Source: Musa acuminata AAA Group (lineage: Eukaryota; Streptophyta; Magnoliopsida; Zingiberales; Musaceae). From it: DNA of 64,000 bases. The notes under the pieces were generated by a model. That model made no database searches. It worked only from the letters and a program-made list of their open reading frames with translations, and was not told the origin of the DNA. The stretch spans positions 27,081,501-27,145,500 of the forward strand of contig NC_088340.1 in the NCBI RefSeq assembly GCF_036884655.1, written 5' to 3'. Positions within the stretch are counted from its first letter, which is position 1; every line of letters starts with the position of its first letter. Below are positions 24,164-36,170 of this stretch, piece after piece. The position numbers and the translations under genes are program-made.

Positions 24164-27100
24164 CACCAAAGCAAATGCAACTTTTGTTACAAATTTGGAC
24201 ACAAAACATATTATTGTCCATTCAAGAAAATTAGTCCAAATAAATTAATTTGGGTTCCTAAAGGAACCATAATAAATTCTATGCAACATGATAAATAATG
24301 TAGATATATTTTTGAGGCACCCAAAAGCAAATGGGTTCCTAAAAATCATCCTTTCTTATAGAAACCTATACCATCGCAAGCTAGGAGCAAGAGATGGTAC
24401 CTTGATAGTGGATGCTCAAGGCATATGATCGGAGATCCATCTCAATTCTCTAAGCTCACTTGCATAGACGAAGGCTATGTCACCTTCGGAGACAGCAACA
24501 AAGGTAAAATCATTGGCAAAGGAACCATAGGTAACAAATCCAACTTCTTTATTGAAGATGTTTTGTTAGTTAATGGTTTAAAACATAACCTCTTGAGCAT
24601 TAGTCAACTATGTGATAAAGTATACATTGTCAGATTCGAATCTAATGCTTGCATCATTGAAAAATCACACAAAAACATGTCTATGATTGTATTAAAACAA
24701 AATAACGTATATACTATTGACATCAATGATTTGTGTAATGAAATATGTTTTTCGATTTTGAATGAGGATGCTTGGCTATGACATAGAAGATTAGGTCATG
24801 CTAGCATGAAACTAATCACTCAAATATCATCTAAAGAACTTGTAAGAGGAATTCCTCATATCAAGTTCATCAAAGATAATGTATGTGATGCTTGCCAATT
24901 AGGTAAACAAATTAAGGGTAGTTTCAAATCTAAGAATCAAATAAGCACCTCTAGGCCCTTACAATTGATCCATATGGACTTGTTCGGACCAATCTCTACA
25001 TCAAACCTAGGAGGTAGCAAATACACCTTCGTCATTGTGGATGACTATAGTAGATATACATGGACTTACTTCTTAAAACAGAAAAATGAATGCTTTAGAT
25101 ACTTTACCAAGTTTTGTAAACTTGTTCAGAATGAGAAGGGATCTATGATTTCGTCAATTAGAAGTGATCACGGTGGAGAATTTCAAAACCATGATTTCCA
25201 AGAATTTTGTGAACTCAATGGATACAACCATAATTTCTCTACTCCAAGAAATCCTCAACAAAATGGAGTAGTAGAAAGAAAAAATCGAAATTTACAAGAA
25301 ATGGCAAGAACCATGTTAAATGAACATAGCCTACCCAAATATTTTTTAGCCGAAGCCGTAAACACCGCATGCTATATTTTGAATAGAGTTCTGGTAAGAC
25401 CCTTACTCACCAAAACTCCTTATGAGTTATGGAACAACAAAAAACCCAATGTTTCATATTTCAAAGTCTTTGGGTGTAAGTGTTTTATCTTGAATGAAAA
25501 GGATAACTTAGAAAAATTTGATGCTAAATCCGATGAAGGAATCTTTCTTGGTTATTCTTCGGTTTCTAAAGCTTTTCGTATCTTCAATAAAAGAACCTTA
25601 ATTATTGAAGAATCCATTCATGTTGTTTTCAATGAGATTTTCGAAATCAGGAAAAACGATTTTGATGATGATGTTAATTTTGATTCCTTAAATTTAAATG
25701 AAACCCCATCTCCAACTAGCAACTTGGATGCATCCACTTTCGAAACATCCTTACCCAAGGATTGGAAGTATGTAGATGCTCATCCCAAGGAGCTAATCTT
25801 AGGAGACACATCAAAGGGGGTTCAAACACGATCTTCTCTTAAAAATTTTTGTGCGAAGCTGAACCCAAATGTGTTGACGAAGCCATGAAAGATGATTCAT
25901 GGATTATCGCAATGCAAGATGAATTGAATCAATTTGAGAGAAATGAGGTGTGGAAGCTTGTTCCTAGGCCAAATGACCATTTAGTTATTGGTACTAAATG
26001 GGTTTTTAGAAACAAGCAAGATGAAAATGGTATCGTGGTTAGAAACAAGGCTAGATTAGTGGCCAAAGGTTTCAACCAAGAAGAAGGTATCGATTACGAA
26101 GAAACCTTCGCTCCTGTGGCTCGATTGGAAGCCATAAGGATGCTCATTGTCTACGCTAGTAGTAATAATTTTAAGTTGTTTCAAATGGATGTAATAAGCG
26201 CTTTTCTTAATGGCTTTATTTCCGAAGAAGTTTATGTTGAACAACCTCCTGGATTTGAAAATAATAGCCTCCCTAATCATGTGTTTAGATTAACTAAAGC
26301 TCTCTATGGTTTAAAACAAGCCCCAAGGGCTTGGTATGAGAGACTTAGTTCTTTTCTTATTGAAAATAATTTCACAAAAGGCAAGGTTGATACTACATTA
26401 TTCATCAAGAATTTTGAAAATAATTTTCTTATTGTTCAGATTTATATTGATGATATTATCTTTGGTTCCACGAATGAATCTCTTTGTGAATCGTTTGCTA
26501 AAACTATGAGTCTTGAATTCGAAATGAGTTTAATGGGAGAATTAACATTCTTCTTAGGCTTACAAATCAAACAACTAAGCAATGACATCTTTATTAGTCA
26601 AACTAAATATGCTATGAATTTATTAAAAAAGTTTAATATGAATAGCTCAAAGGCTATTAACACTCCTATGAGCACCTCCACTAAGTTAGAAATTGATGAA
26701 AGTGGAGAAAGCTTCGATCAAAAAACTTATAGGGGTATGATAGGAAGTTTACTTTACCTCACTGCAACTAGACCAGACATCATGTTCAGTATAGGACTTT
26801 GTGCTAGATTTCAATCAAACCCTAAGATATCTCATCTCAAAGCAATTAAAAGAATACTTAGATATCTTAATGGTACCACAAATCTAGGATTATGGTACCC
26901 GAAATTAGAGAATCTTGAGTTAATTGCTTATGCTGATGCAGACTTTGCTGGCTGTAGACTAGATAGAAAAAGTACATCAGGATCATGTCAATTTTTAGGA
27001 CATGCTCTTGTCTCCTGGTCATCTAAGAAACAAAACTCGATTGCACTATCAACAACCGAAGCTGAATATATTGCAGCAAGTGCATGCTGTGCACAAGTTG

Positions 27101-27393
27101 TATGGATGAAAAACACCTTAGAAGATTACAAAGTTCATCTTAAAAATATTCCCATTAAATGTGATAACATAAGTGCAATATGCTTAACCAAAAATCCTAT
27201 ACAACACTCAAGAACAAAACATATTGATATTAGACATCACTTTATATGAGATCATGTTACTAATCATGACGTAACCATAGAGTTCATTGATACTAAACAT
27301 CAACTAGCTGATATTTTTACAAAACCTCTGAGTGAAGAGCAATTTGATTTCATAAGAAGAGAATTAGGAATATTGATGTGTCCGAATACATAA
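24164..27393 (+). pseudogene. Sire-c pol (protease, integrase, RT, RNase H), disabled
   Basis: Protease motif WYLDSGCSRHM near 24399. GAG-pre-integrase HRRLGHAS near 24784. Integrase core 24950-25430 with the DDE-type context (HMDLFGP, DHGGEF, and GVVERKNR around 25270). RT from 25870, with [12 protein letters not shown] near 26178 and the YIDD catalytic box near 26446. RNase H with ADADFAG near 26932 and STTEAEY near 27049. End TAA at 27391-27393. Lesions: TAA near 24297, TAG near 24359, TGA at 24778-24780 (where a tryptophan is expected), a deletion and frame change near 25850 (25 or so bases that are present at 56675-56700 are absent), and TGA at 27247. Readable blocks are 24425-24781, 24806-25888 and 25849-27249. 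Confidence 0.92.
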
Positions 27394-28398
27394 ACTAGTT
27401 AAAATTATTTTTCGGACTTTATTAAATGCTCAAATCACTTGATTGCCATTACATGCCTAAATAACATGTTGGAAATTATGTGTTGAATACAAAAAAGTTT
27501 TGTCTTCATGATTGTATTTGAAAATCTGTAGCATAGTCTTGTCTGAATGCATGAAAAAGTTCATTTCATATTTCGGATTCGCTTAACAATTTGAATGCTA
27601 AAAATCGAATTTTCTCATACACTCTTATGAAAAATATTTTTTTCTGAAATGGATTTGATGAAATGATTCCTTCTTATGAATTCCATCTTGAAATATGGAT
27701 GATAGTATTTTTACTTGCAAAAAGCTGTTTCACACACATATCTTGACTCAAAGTAAACTCACAAATAGCTGGTATCACAAATGGCTTTCCTCCTTCATGC
27801 AAAAAGGATTATAACAAAAAAAGAGGAAGAAGTATTCAATGCAATCTACGTATCATGCCTTCCCTTATATGCTTGATAATTTGCTGGTATCACAACTACC
27901 ATGCTTTTTGTTGATGATAAAGGGGGAGAAATATATGAATTGATGCTATAAACACTGATGCTATGATTATGCCATGCTTGCATCACCAAGAGATATATGA
28001 ACAGATGCCATGCATTAATTTGCATTATGCCTTGAGTTGATATCTTACCATGTGAAGAAATGCAATACTTGCTAAAATATTTGAAATGTGTACATCATGT
28101 AATGATATCAAAATCTTACTTCACAGCTTTACATGTTGATATGATGAATTGCTACAATTTCCATCATTCAAACTTGTTTTTGTAATATTTGAAAATGAAT
28201 GTCAAGCCTTAACATCATCTTCAGAGAGATACATCATGATGGGAATCATGATGGGAGTATTGATAAGTTCAAATGATTTTAACTTATCAATATGTCTCTT
28301 GAATTCTTAGGTTTTGAATTCAAGAATGACTTATCTCAATTATAGCATATAGATAGGGGGAGTTAAGGTTAACTCCATTATCAATTGATTGTCATCAT
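27394..28398 (+). mobile_element. Sire-c 3' noncoding region
   Basis: About 1 kb without coding capacity. It contains a second polypurine-like motif at 27919-27930 (AAAGGGGGAGAA) preceded by TTGTTGATGA, as in the copies at 38610 and 59184. Confidence 0.8.
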
Positions 28399-28413
28399 AA
28401 AAAAGGGGGAGAT
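28399..28413 (+). other. Polypurine tract of Sire-c
   Basis: AAAAAAGGGGGAGAT ends at the base before the 3' LTR. Confidence 0.9.
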
Positions 28414-30179
28414 TGTTGAATCTCGGATTTTGATAATGAAGTCAATTTTCATTTGTTATCTAATCTATATGTTGAGATAAGTGTGCAGGATTAACTACGA
28501 TGAAAGTGACACATGCAGTAGGAGTTGCGCCGGAGTCAAGACAATGATCACGTTGGGAGTTCGAGAGTTCGATGGAAGTTCGGACAGTCGTCGGAAGTTC
28601 TACGGGAACAAATCCGAGAAGTCCATAAGCTTGCCAAAGAAGCTCATCGGAACTCGCCAAGTGAATCGTCACAAGTCCAGGAGTTTGCCGGAAGTCCGTA
28701 GGAGAATCACCAAGGGTTCATCGGATGATCGACGGAAGTTCGCCGGAAGCTCGCCGGAAGAAGCGATTGACGCACCGGAGCAAGTTGCAGTAAATGTCTT
28801 ATGAAAACTCATAGTTAGCACAGTGATTAAGTTGGAAATGGGAGGTGATCCCATTAACTTAATCTTGGGGCAATTGGGCCCCTGAAAAACCTAAATTGGG
28901 CCGAATGGATCAACCCATTCGGACCCTGATTTCTGCCATACGGTTGAACCGCCCAAGGCAGGAGGTTGCACCGCCTGGACTCAGTCTCCGAGCGAGACTG
29001 GGAGGTGCAACCACTCCAGCCAAGCGGTGGCACCGCTTGGGGCTTAGTCTCCGAGCGAGACTGGGCGGTGCAACCTCCCCTGACAGGAGGTGGCACCGCC
29101 TGAGCTCAGTCTTTGAGCTCTGCCAGGCGATGCAACCGCCTCAGTCAGGAGGTGCAACCGCCTGAGCTCGGTATTCGAGCTCTGTCAGGAGGTGCAACCG
29201 CCCCTGACAGGAGGTAGCACCGCCTAGAGGCTCAGTCTTCGAGCTCTACCAGGTGGTGCAACCGCTCCAGTCAGGAGGTGCAACCGCCTGATCCTGGAAT
29301 TTCGGGAATTGACAGTTTTGAGCTCCAAATTTGAACTAGGTTGGGGCCTATAAATACCCCACCCATTCAGCACTGAAAGGGTATGAACTGACACTGAAAT
29401 CTTGATCCTTTTCTGTGATTCTTAGAGCTGAAAATTGTTGTAAAGGCCAAAAGTTCTTCTCCCTCTATTCTTACAAGTTCTGAGTTGTAAAGAGAGGAGA
29501 GAAAATTCTGTAAGGGTTGTCTCCTAAGCCCGTCAAAAGGAGTGAAACTGTAAAAGGGTGGTTAGCCTTCGCCTATTGAAGGAAGGCCTCTAGTTGACGT
29601 CGGTGACCTCTTCGGTGGAGGAAGCCAAAAGTGGAGTAGGTCAAGATTGACCGAACCACTCTAAATCTCGGTTTGCATTTACTTTGAGTATCTTATCTTT
29701 ACTGCAAACCTCCTCAATAGCTTACTGCCTTCTATGTTTTTACGAACGTGTTTCAAAGTTTAGTGCTTTCCGAATCAGGATTTAAGATGCAAATCAGTTT
29801 TATCGTACGAACGCCGTATTTCAGTTTGCGCTTACGTTCTGATTTCCATTATAACTGCAAACTAACTTTATATCTTTGCGTTAACTGCATCTCACCTTAT
29901 CTTAAGTTAAAGTGGTTTACGAATCAGCTTTTATACCGAAATCGCTTTTATCGTACGAACGTCGTATTTCAGTTTGCGCTTATATTCTGATTTCCATCAT
30001 AACTGCAAACTACGTTCATATCTTTTCAGCATCTCTCCTAGTCAAAAGTTGAAGTGATTTACGAATCGGCTTTCTTACCAAAATCACTTCTATCGAACGA
30101 AAGCAGTTTTCGATTTTAATCGCAGAAGGTTTTCCGCTGCACTAATTCACCCCCCCTCTTAGTGCTCTTGATCCTAACA
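28414..30179 (+). mobile_element. Sire-c 3' LTR
   Basis: Same length and layout as 20962-22727: palindrome array about 28930-29290, TATA box 29349-29356, terminal CCTAACA. The flanking TAAAA (30180-30184) is the right target duplication. Confidence 0.95.
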
Positions 30180-30287
30180 TAAAAGGTCATCATTTATGCC
30201 TTATTTCAATATGGCATATTGATAGGGGGAGTTTAGTTTAAACTTTATCATCAATTAATTGGTTGTCATCATAAAAAATGGGGAGAT
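30180..30287 (+). mobile_element. End of Sire-b internal region with polypurine tract
   Basis: After the target duplication the interrupted Sire-b element resumes: GATAGGGGGAGTTTAG near 30220, then AAAAATGGGGAGAT (30274-30287), a polypurine tract directly before the LTR. Confidence 0.8.
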
Positions 30288-31392
30288 TGTTGAATCTCGG
30301 ATTTTGATGTTGAAATCAATTGATGATTTTGTGATCTAATTTGCATTTTGAGTAATGCAGGACTAGCTTCGATCAAGGAGAGATAAATTGATTAAAGCAA
30401 GAGGAATCGGACATTGGACCGGAGTGAACATGTTAGAAGATTGGACATCGGGCCGAAGTATCGGTCGACGTGTTGGCAGAAGGCTCGTGCCATAAATTTG
30501 GGCATTGAGCCAAAGGATTGGACATTATGCCAAGGAGATCGGAAGTTACGGGAGTCAACATGCCGATTGGGCAATACGCCGAAGGAGAGGATGATGCGCC
30601 AAAGGATCGGTTGAGCGCCGGATGAACCAATGACATGTCGGACAAAGGATTCATGCTTTGTAATCATTTGTCTAGGATAGAAGTAGTTTAGGGGGCTAAT
30701 TGAGTTAGCTTTTGGTGTAATCATACTAACTCAATTAGGGGCCAATTGGCCCCTAATTGGGACTGATTTGGGCTCATTGGGAGGCCCATTTAGTGACCCA
30801 AAAGTTGGGTTAAGCGGTGGTACCGCCAGAACAAGCGGTGGAACTGATTGTAAGTTGGAAAACTCGAAAACCCAGTCTTTGAGTCTGTCAGGCGGTGGTA
30901 CCGCTAGATAGGGCTATGGTACAACCTAGTGACATTGTGTCAAGCAGTGGTACCGCCCAATGTCAGGCTATAGGTGGTGGTACCGTCCAGTGCAGGTAGT
31001 TGTACCGCCCGTACTCGAAAGACCAAAAAATTTAAATTTTTGTCTCCATTTTTTAAACCATTTGGGGCCTATAAATACCCCACTTAGGTAACAAGAAAGA
31101 AGCAAGAATTCTTGAGGAAAAAATTGAGTAAACTCTGCCAAAACTTTGAGTTCCCTCCTCCTAGTGCTTAGAGTTAATCCTAAGGGAGGTGTGTGAGAGA
31201 ATACTTGTAAAAGAGTGACTTGTAAAGGTTATCTACTAAACCCGTGAAAAGAAGAAAGTGCTATATAGAGGTGGTTGGTCTTCGCCTATTGAAGAAAGAT
31301 CTATAGTGGATGTTGGTGACCTCAACGGAGGAGTAATCAGAAGTCGATGTAGGTCACTACGACTGAACCACTATAAATTCCAGTGTGTTCTT
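30288..31392 (+). mobile_element. Sire-b 3' LTR, 3' truncated
   Basis: Begins TGTTGAATCTCGG; palindrome array about 30815-31015, TATA box 31070-31077. It is cut at 31392 by the 5' LTR of the next Sire-c-type element, so its terminal 150 or so bases (the pyrimidine run and CCTAACA) are missing here. Confidence 0.85.
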
Positions 31393-32544
31393 TGTTGAAT
31401 GTCGGATTTTGATGATGAAGTCAATTGTCATTTGTTATTTAATCTATATGTTGAGATAAGTGTGCAGGATTAACTACGATGAAAGTAAGACATGCAGCAG
31501 GAGTTGCGCCGGAGTCAAGACAATGATCACGTTGGGAGTTCGAGAGTTCGACGGAAGTTCGGACAGTCGTTGGAGGTTCTGCGGGAACAAATCCGAGAAG
31601 TCCATGAGCTTGCCAAAGAAGCTCGTCAGAACTTGCCAAGTGGATCGTCGCAAGTCTAAGAGTTTGCCGGAAGTCCGCAGGAGCATCACCGAGGGTTCAT
31701 CGGATGATCGACGGAAGTTCGCTGGAAGCTCGCCGGAAGAAGCGATTGACGCACCGGAGCAAGTTGCAGTAAATGTCTTAGGAAATATCATAGTTAGCAC
31801 AATGATTAAGTTGGAAATGGGAGGTTATCCCATTAACTTAATCTTGGGGCAATTGGGCCCCTGAAAAATCCAAATTGGGCCGAATGGATTAACCCATTCG
31901 GACCCTGATTTCTGGCAGGAGGTGCAACCGCCCAAGCTAGGAGGTGGCACCGCCTGGGCTAAGTCTCCGAGCGAGATTGGGTGGTGCAACCGCTCTAGCC
32001 AAGCGGTGGCACCGCTTGGGCTCAGTCTCCGAGCGAGACTGGGCGGTGCAACCTCCCCTAACAGGAGGTGGCACCGCCTGGGCTCGGTCTCCGAGCACTG
32101 GCTGAGCGGTGCAACCGCCTCAGTCAGGAGGTTGCACCGCCTGAGCTCGGTCTTCGAGCTCTGGCAGGAGGTGCAACCGCCCCTGACAAGAGGTGGCACC
32201 GCCTAGAGGCTCAATCTTCGAGCTCTGCCAGGCGGTGCAACCGCTCCAGTCAGGAGGTGCAACCGCCCGATCCCGGAATTTCGGGAATTGACAGTTTTGA
32301 GCTCCAAATTTGAACTGGGTTGGGGCCTATAAATACCCCACCCATTCAGCACTGAAAGAGCACTAAACATACACCAAAATCTTGATCTTGTTCTGTGATT
32401 TTTAGAGCTCAAAATTGTTGTAAAGGCCAAAAGTTCTTCTCCCTCTTTTCTTCCAAGTTCTGAGCTGTAAAGAGAGGAGAGAAAATTTTGTAAGGGTTGT
32501 CTCCTAAGCCCGTCAAAAAGAGTGAAACTATAAAAGGGTGGTTG

Positions 32545-32710
32545 TGTCATGACCCGAGTCTGATGAGCCAACTGGCCAATAACTCCATTTTGGTCCTTCA
32601 ACCACGGACCAAAATGCTTAAGCGGGAGTTAACGTAGTACACTCATCAGGCCCTTATAAGCTAATCATACACATTGTCCACTTCTGATGTGGGACTAATG
32701 GGATGTTACA
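32545..32710 (-). repeat. TRIM terminal repeat, left
   Basis: Nearly identical to 33244-33410. Confidence 0.88.
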
Positions 32711-33243
32711 ATAAGTTGGAAACCATGATTCGTACGAAACTTGTTTCAACAGAAAATAGATTGATATATCTTTCGATAATAGCCTTCTTGAGGGTATTGG
32801 AGCATAATTGACAATCTGAAGTATTTATCCAATGAGCCTCTCGAATTCTATCAGAAATCAAGATTTGATCGATTTCGTTTCGTTCGTTTGGAAATAGATT
32901 TTGTTCAGTTCCCTTCACTTAATTGTGGCTTATATTAATATTTGAATTCTCGTTTGCTCTTGTCTATAAATTATTACCATTCCTGAACATATTGTGTAAC
33001 GTTTATGCTATATCTCAAATGTCATGACCCGAGTCTGATGAGCCAACTGGCCAATAACTCCTATTTTGGTCCTTCAACCATGGACCAAAATGCTCCCAGA
33101 TTGAACCCTAGCATAGTGCATGTGAGGATTAACTCAGTGGTGGCTCCACGCCGTGATGAGTTCTTTGACTCCATCCACGGGTAACTCTTTCCTACTCGAG
33201 CCCTCTCACCCTGCCCAAATGCTAGGTCGGCTCTGATACCAAA

Positions 33244-33410
33244 TGTCACGACCCGAGTCTGATGAGCCAACTGGCCAATAACTCCTATTTTGGTCCTTCA
33301 ACCACGGACCAAAATGCTTAAGCGGGAGTTAACGTAGTACACTCATCAGGCCCTTATAAGCTAATCATACATATTGCCCACTTCCAATGTGGGACTAATG
33401 GGATGTTACA
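33244..33410 (-). repeat. TRIM terminal repeat, right (5' end of element)
   Basis: It borders the primer binding site at 33230-33241, which makes it the 5' LTR of the minus-strand TRIM. Confidence 0.88.
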
Positions 33411-34024
33411 AGTTGGCCTTCGCCTATTGAAGGAAGGCCTCTAGTTGACGTCGGTGACCTCGTCGGTGGGGGAAGCCAAAAGTGGAGTAGGTCAAGATTG
33501 ACCGAACCACTCTAAATCTCGGTTTGCATTTACTTTGAGCATATTATCTTTACTATAAACCTCCTCTAAAGCTTATTGCTTTCTGCGCATATACGATCGG
33601 GTTTCAAGCTTTGCACTTTCCGAATCAGCGTTTAGACGTAAATCTATTTTTTCGTACGATCATCATATTTCAGTTTGCGTTTACGTTTTGATTTCTATCA
33701 TAACTGCAAACTACCTTTATATCCTTGCTTAAACTGCATCTCGCCTAATCAAGTGATTTATGAATCAATATTTAGACGTAAATCAGTTTCTTCGTACGAA
33801 CGTCGTATTTCAGTTTGCGCTTATATTCTGGTTTTCATCATAACTGCAAACTGCCTTCATAGATTGACTTTAACGTCATCTCGCTTGATCTTAAGTTAAA
33901 GTAATCTTAGAATCGGCTTTCACACCGAAATCATTTTTATCGTTCGAACATTTTTTTATCGTTAAAAGATTTTCGCTGTACTAATTCACCCCCCCCCCCT
34001 CTTAGTGCTCTTGATCCTAACAAT

Positions 34025-34036
34025 TGGTATCAGAGC
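34025..34036 (+). other. Primer binding site, initiator Met tRNA
   Basis: TGGTATCAGAGC, two bases after the LTR end at 34022. Confidence 0.93.
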
Positions 34037-34072
34037 GGGGTTAACTCTCAAACGGATTAAAACCCAAGAGAG

Positions 34073-35416
34073 ATGGCATACGCCAGAAACCAAGAGGGCC
34101 ACTCTATTACACATCTACCCATGTTCAATGGGACGGACTACACCTATTGGAAGACCCGAAGGAGGATCTTTCTTATTTCTATGGATTTTGAACTTTGGAA
34201 TCTTGTCGAAAATGGATTTTCGAAGTCTTCTCTTCCAATGATCGATTGGAATGAATTAGAGAAGAAGGCTTTCGCTCTTAATGCAAAGGCTATGAATGCC
34301 TTATTTTCTACGCTTGATAAAAATGAGTTCAACCGTGTTTCGATTTGTGAAACCGCATTTGATATTTGGCACACACTCGAAGTGACTCACAAAGGCACAG
34401 GTAGAGTGAAAGAGTCAAAAATCAATCTTTTGTTACACTCTTTCGAACTTTTCCAGATGAAACCGAGTGAGACTATTGGCGACATGTTTACCCGTTTCAC
34501 GGATGTTGTCAACGGTTTAAAAGGACTCGGAAAAAGCTTTTCGGATTTTGAGCTCGTAAATAAGATTCTAAGATCCCTTCCTAAGAGTTGGGATCCTAAA
34601 GTCACTGCTATTCAAGAGGCGAAAGATCTAAACAACTTCCCTCTTGAAGAACTAATCGGGTCATTAATGACCTACGAGATGACTTGCAAAGCTCATGAAG
34701 AGCAAGAAGACATCCTTCCAAAGAACAGGAAGGATATGACACTTAGAACTTCAGAAGACCACTTGAGAGAAAACTCAAGTGATGAGGACTGTGACGATAA
34801 CTTGGCACTTCTAACAAGAAAATTTAAAAAATTCATTAAAAGAAACAAGTTTAAGAATGACACAAAAAACAAACTTGAACCCAAGAAGGACCAAGTTATT
34901 TACTATGAGTGCAAAAAGCCAAGATACTACAAGAGTGATTGTCCCCAAGTCAAAAAGAGAACATCAAAGAAGAAGACGCTCAAAGCAACATGGGATCACT
35001 CGAACGCGTCCGAAGAAGAGGAGTCCAACACCGAGCAAGTTGCTCATTACGCCTTAATGGCCATCGGAGAGGAGGTAACAAATTTAATAGATACAGATTT
35101 ATCATTTGATGAATTATTAAATGCCTTCCATGACTTATTTGATGAATGCAAGATTATTAGTAGAAAATATAAATTGCTAAAAAAGGAGCATAATAGTCTT
35201 ACTTGTAATTTTGATAAGTTAAAAACTGAATATCATGATAGTTTAAGTTCATGCATAAAATGCCATGATCTAGAAACTCTCCAAAATGAAAACTTGCTAC
35301 TTAAGGACACCTTGAAGAAATTCGAGGTTGGTAGCAAGTCATTGAACATGATCCTTGCAAACAAGGGTCACATTCCCAAAAGAAGTGGAATCGGATTTGT
35401 GAGAAGTCCTCACTAA
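34073..35416 (+). CDS. Sire-c gag, 447 codons, C-terminally truncated
   Basis: Starts at ATG 34073 (MAYARNQEGH) in the same place where the sister element has ATA. The first 270 residues form the copia gag region (FNGTDYTYWK, DIWHTLEVTHKG, RSLPKSWDPKV). A zinc knuckle should follow near residue 280, but its residues are changed: the block reads YYECKKPRYYKSDC, so the first cysteine and the histidine of CX2CX4HX4C are lost. Acidic stretches (DHSNASEEEESN) and coiled-coil-like lysine/leucine segments make up the rest. It ends at a TAA where the sister has glutamine; the frame continues beyond, through a second CX2CX4HX4C-like cluster, to about 35658. It would be expressed from the LTR promoter, but whether it still binds RNA is doubtful. 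Confidence 0.85.
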   Translation: MAYARNQEGHSITHLPMFNGTDYTYWKTRRRIFLISMDFELWNLVENGFSKSSLPMIDWNELEKKAFALNAKAMNALFSTLDKNEFNRVSICETAFDIWHTLEVTHKGTGRVKESKINLLLHSFELFQMKPSETIGDMFTRFTDVVNGLKGLGKSFSDFELVNKILRSLPKSWDPKVTAIQEAKDLNNFPLEELIGSLMTYEMTCKAHEEQEDILPKNRKDMTLRTSEDHLRENSSDEDCDDNLALLTRKFKKFIKRNKFKNDTKNKLEPKKDQVIYYECKKPRYYKSDCPQVKKRTSKKKTLKATWDHSNASEEEESNTEQVAHYALMAIGEEVTNLIDTDLSFDELLNAFHDLFDECKIISRKYKLLKKEHNSLTCNFDKLKTEYHDSLSSCIKCHDLETLQNENLLLKDTLKKFEVGSKSLNMILANKGHIPKRSGIGFVRSPH

Positions 35417-35735
35417 AATCCAACCACCTTCATAAAAGGCCCCATCTTACATGTTCGACATCAAAGCAAATGCAACTTTTGTTGCAAACTTGGACACAAA
35501 ACGCATTATTATCCATTCAAGAAAATTAGTTCGAACAAATTAATTTGGGTTCCTAAAAGAACCATGATAAATTCTATGCAACATGATAAACAATGTAGAT
35601 CTATTTTTGAGGCACCCAAGAGCAAATGGGTACCTAAAGATCATCCTTTCTTGTAAAGACATAAAACATCTTAAGTTGAGAGCAAGAAATAATATCCCGC
35701 TCTTTGGATTCTCGATATTCATGACACGAGATCCA
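35417..35735 (+). pseudogene. End of gag and decayed protease start
   Basis: The gag frame continues past the stop with CNFCCKLGHKTHYY near 35469 and KLIWVPK near 35540. The protease start is still alignable at DNA level to about 35735 (GGATTCTCGATATTCATGAC corresponds to the WYLDSGCSRHM region), but the catalytic DSG triad is lost. Similarity to the sister element ends about here. Confidence 0.65.
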
Positions 35736-36051
35736 AAAAGAACTCGCGATGCTCTCTAGCCTAAATAACAGAAGAGGATTAGAAAGTTAAAATTACAAAT
35801 GTGATATAGATATAATCCTATTTGATCTCTCAGAATTGGAAACCCTTGATCCTCACTTCACATATCCTGTAGATTTTCAAACTCATTGATTTCATTCGTT
35901 CGTTACTTTCAATTCCAACTATATCATGAACTTACTAAGGTTGTCATGAACTTGCAAAGCTTACCAATCTGAACAATCCGTCACAAACATGTAGGCACGT
36001 CACAAGATCTATCTTGATCATGCAAAATTTCTTATCTTACAATGAAAATTC

Positions 36052-36079
36052 TTACATAATTACGTAAGTAATTATGTAA
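36052..36079. repeat. Perfect inverted repeat, 12-bp arms
   Basis: TTACATAATTAC and GTAATTATGTAA are separated by GTAA. Confidence 0.85.
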
Positions 36080-36170
36080 AGCTGATTGCGTTGAATGAAA
36101 ATTCTTCTCAAGTCAAAAACTTTCAAATCATATCACACTGCGGTCAAAACAAGTGCTCACCACCTGCAGG

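Larger units (their letters stand above)
20962..30179 (+). mobile_element. Complete Sire-c Sirevirus retrotransposon (9,218 bp)
   Basis: Two LTRs of identical length (1,766 bp), primer binding site, gag, pol in the order protease-integrase-RT-RNase H, a polypurine tract, and a 5-bp target duplication TAAAA (20957-20961 and 30180-30184). The element landed in the 3' noncoding region of Sire-b. Its termini are TG...CA. The coding part has several lesions, listed with gag and pol. The LTRs differ at scattered sites (about five in one stretch of 90 bases checked by eye), so the insertion is not fresh. Confidence 0.96.
32545..33410 (-). mobile_element. TRIM (miniature LTR element), 866 bp
   Basis: Terminal direct repeats of 166 and 167 bp (32545-32710 and 33244-33410) run TGTCATGACC...GATGTTACA on this strand. 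A primer binding site in reverse (GCTCTGATACCA, 33230-33241) borders the right repeat, so the element reads on the minus strand. Flanks GGTTG (32540-32544) and AGTTG (33411-33415) fit a target duplication with one change, and the sister LTR reads straight through this point. There is no coding capacity for its own replication. Inside, 33020-33101 repeats half of the terminal repeat, and 32711-33019 is unexplained. Confidence 0.85.
31393..34022 (+). mobile_element. 5' LTR of the pol-less Sire-c element, with TRIM inserted
   Basis: Begins TGTTGAATGTCGG, ends CCTAACA. Without the 866-bp TRIM and its 5-bp duplication it is 1,759 bp, close to the 1,766 bp of the sister LTRs. Palindrome array about 31915-32275, TATA box 32328-32335. 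The TRIM lies about 210 bases downstream of the TATA box, within the transcribed leader. Confidence 0.9.

Noticed and set aside
32711..33019. Plastid-derived insertion in the TRIM
   Set aside because: The composition suggested organelle coding DNA, but I could not match it to any plastid gene I know, so no claim is made.
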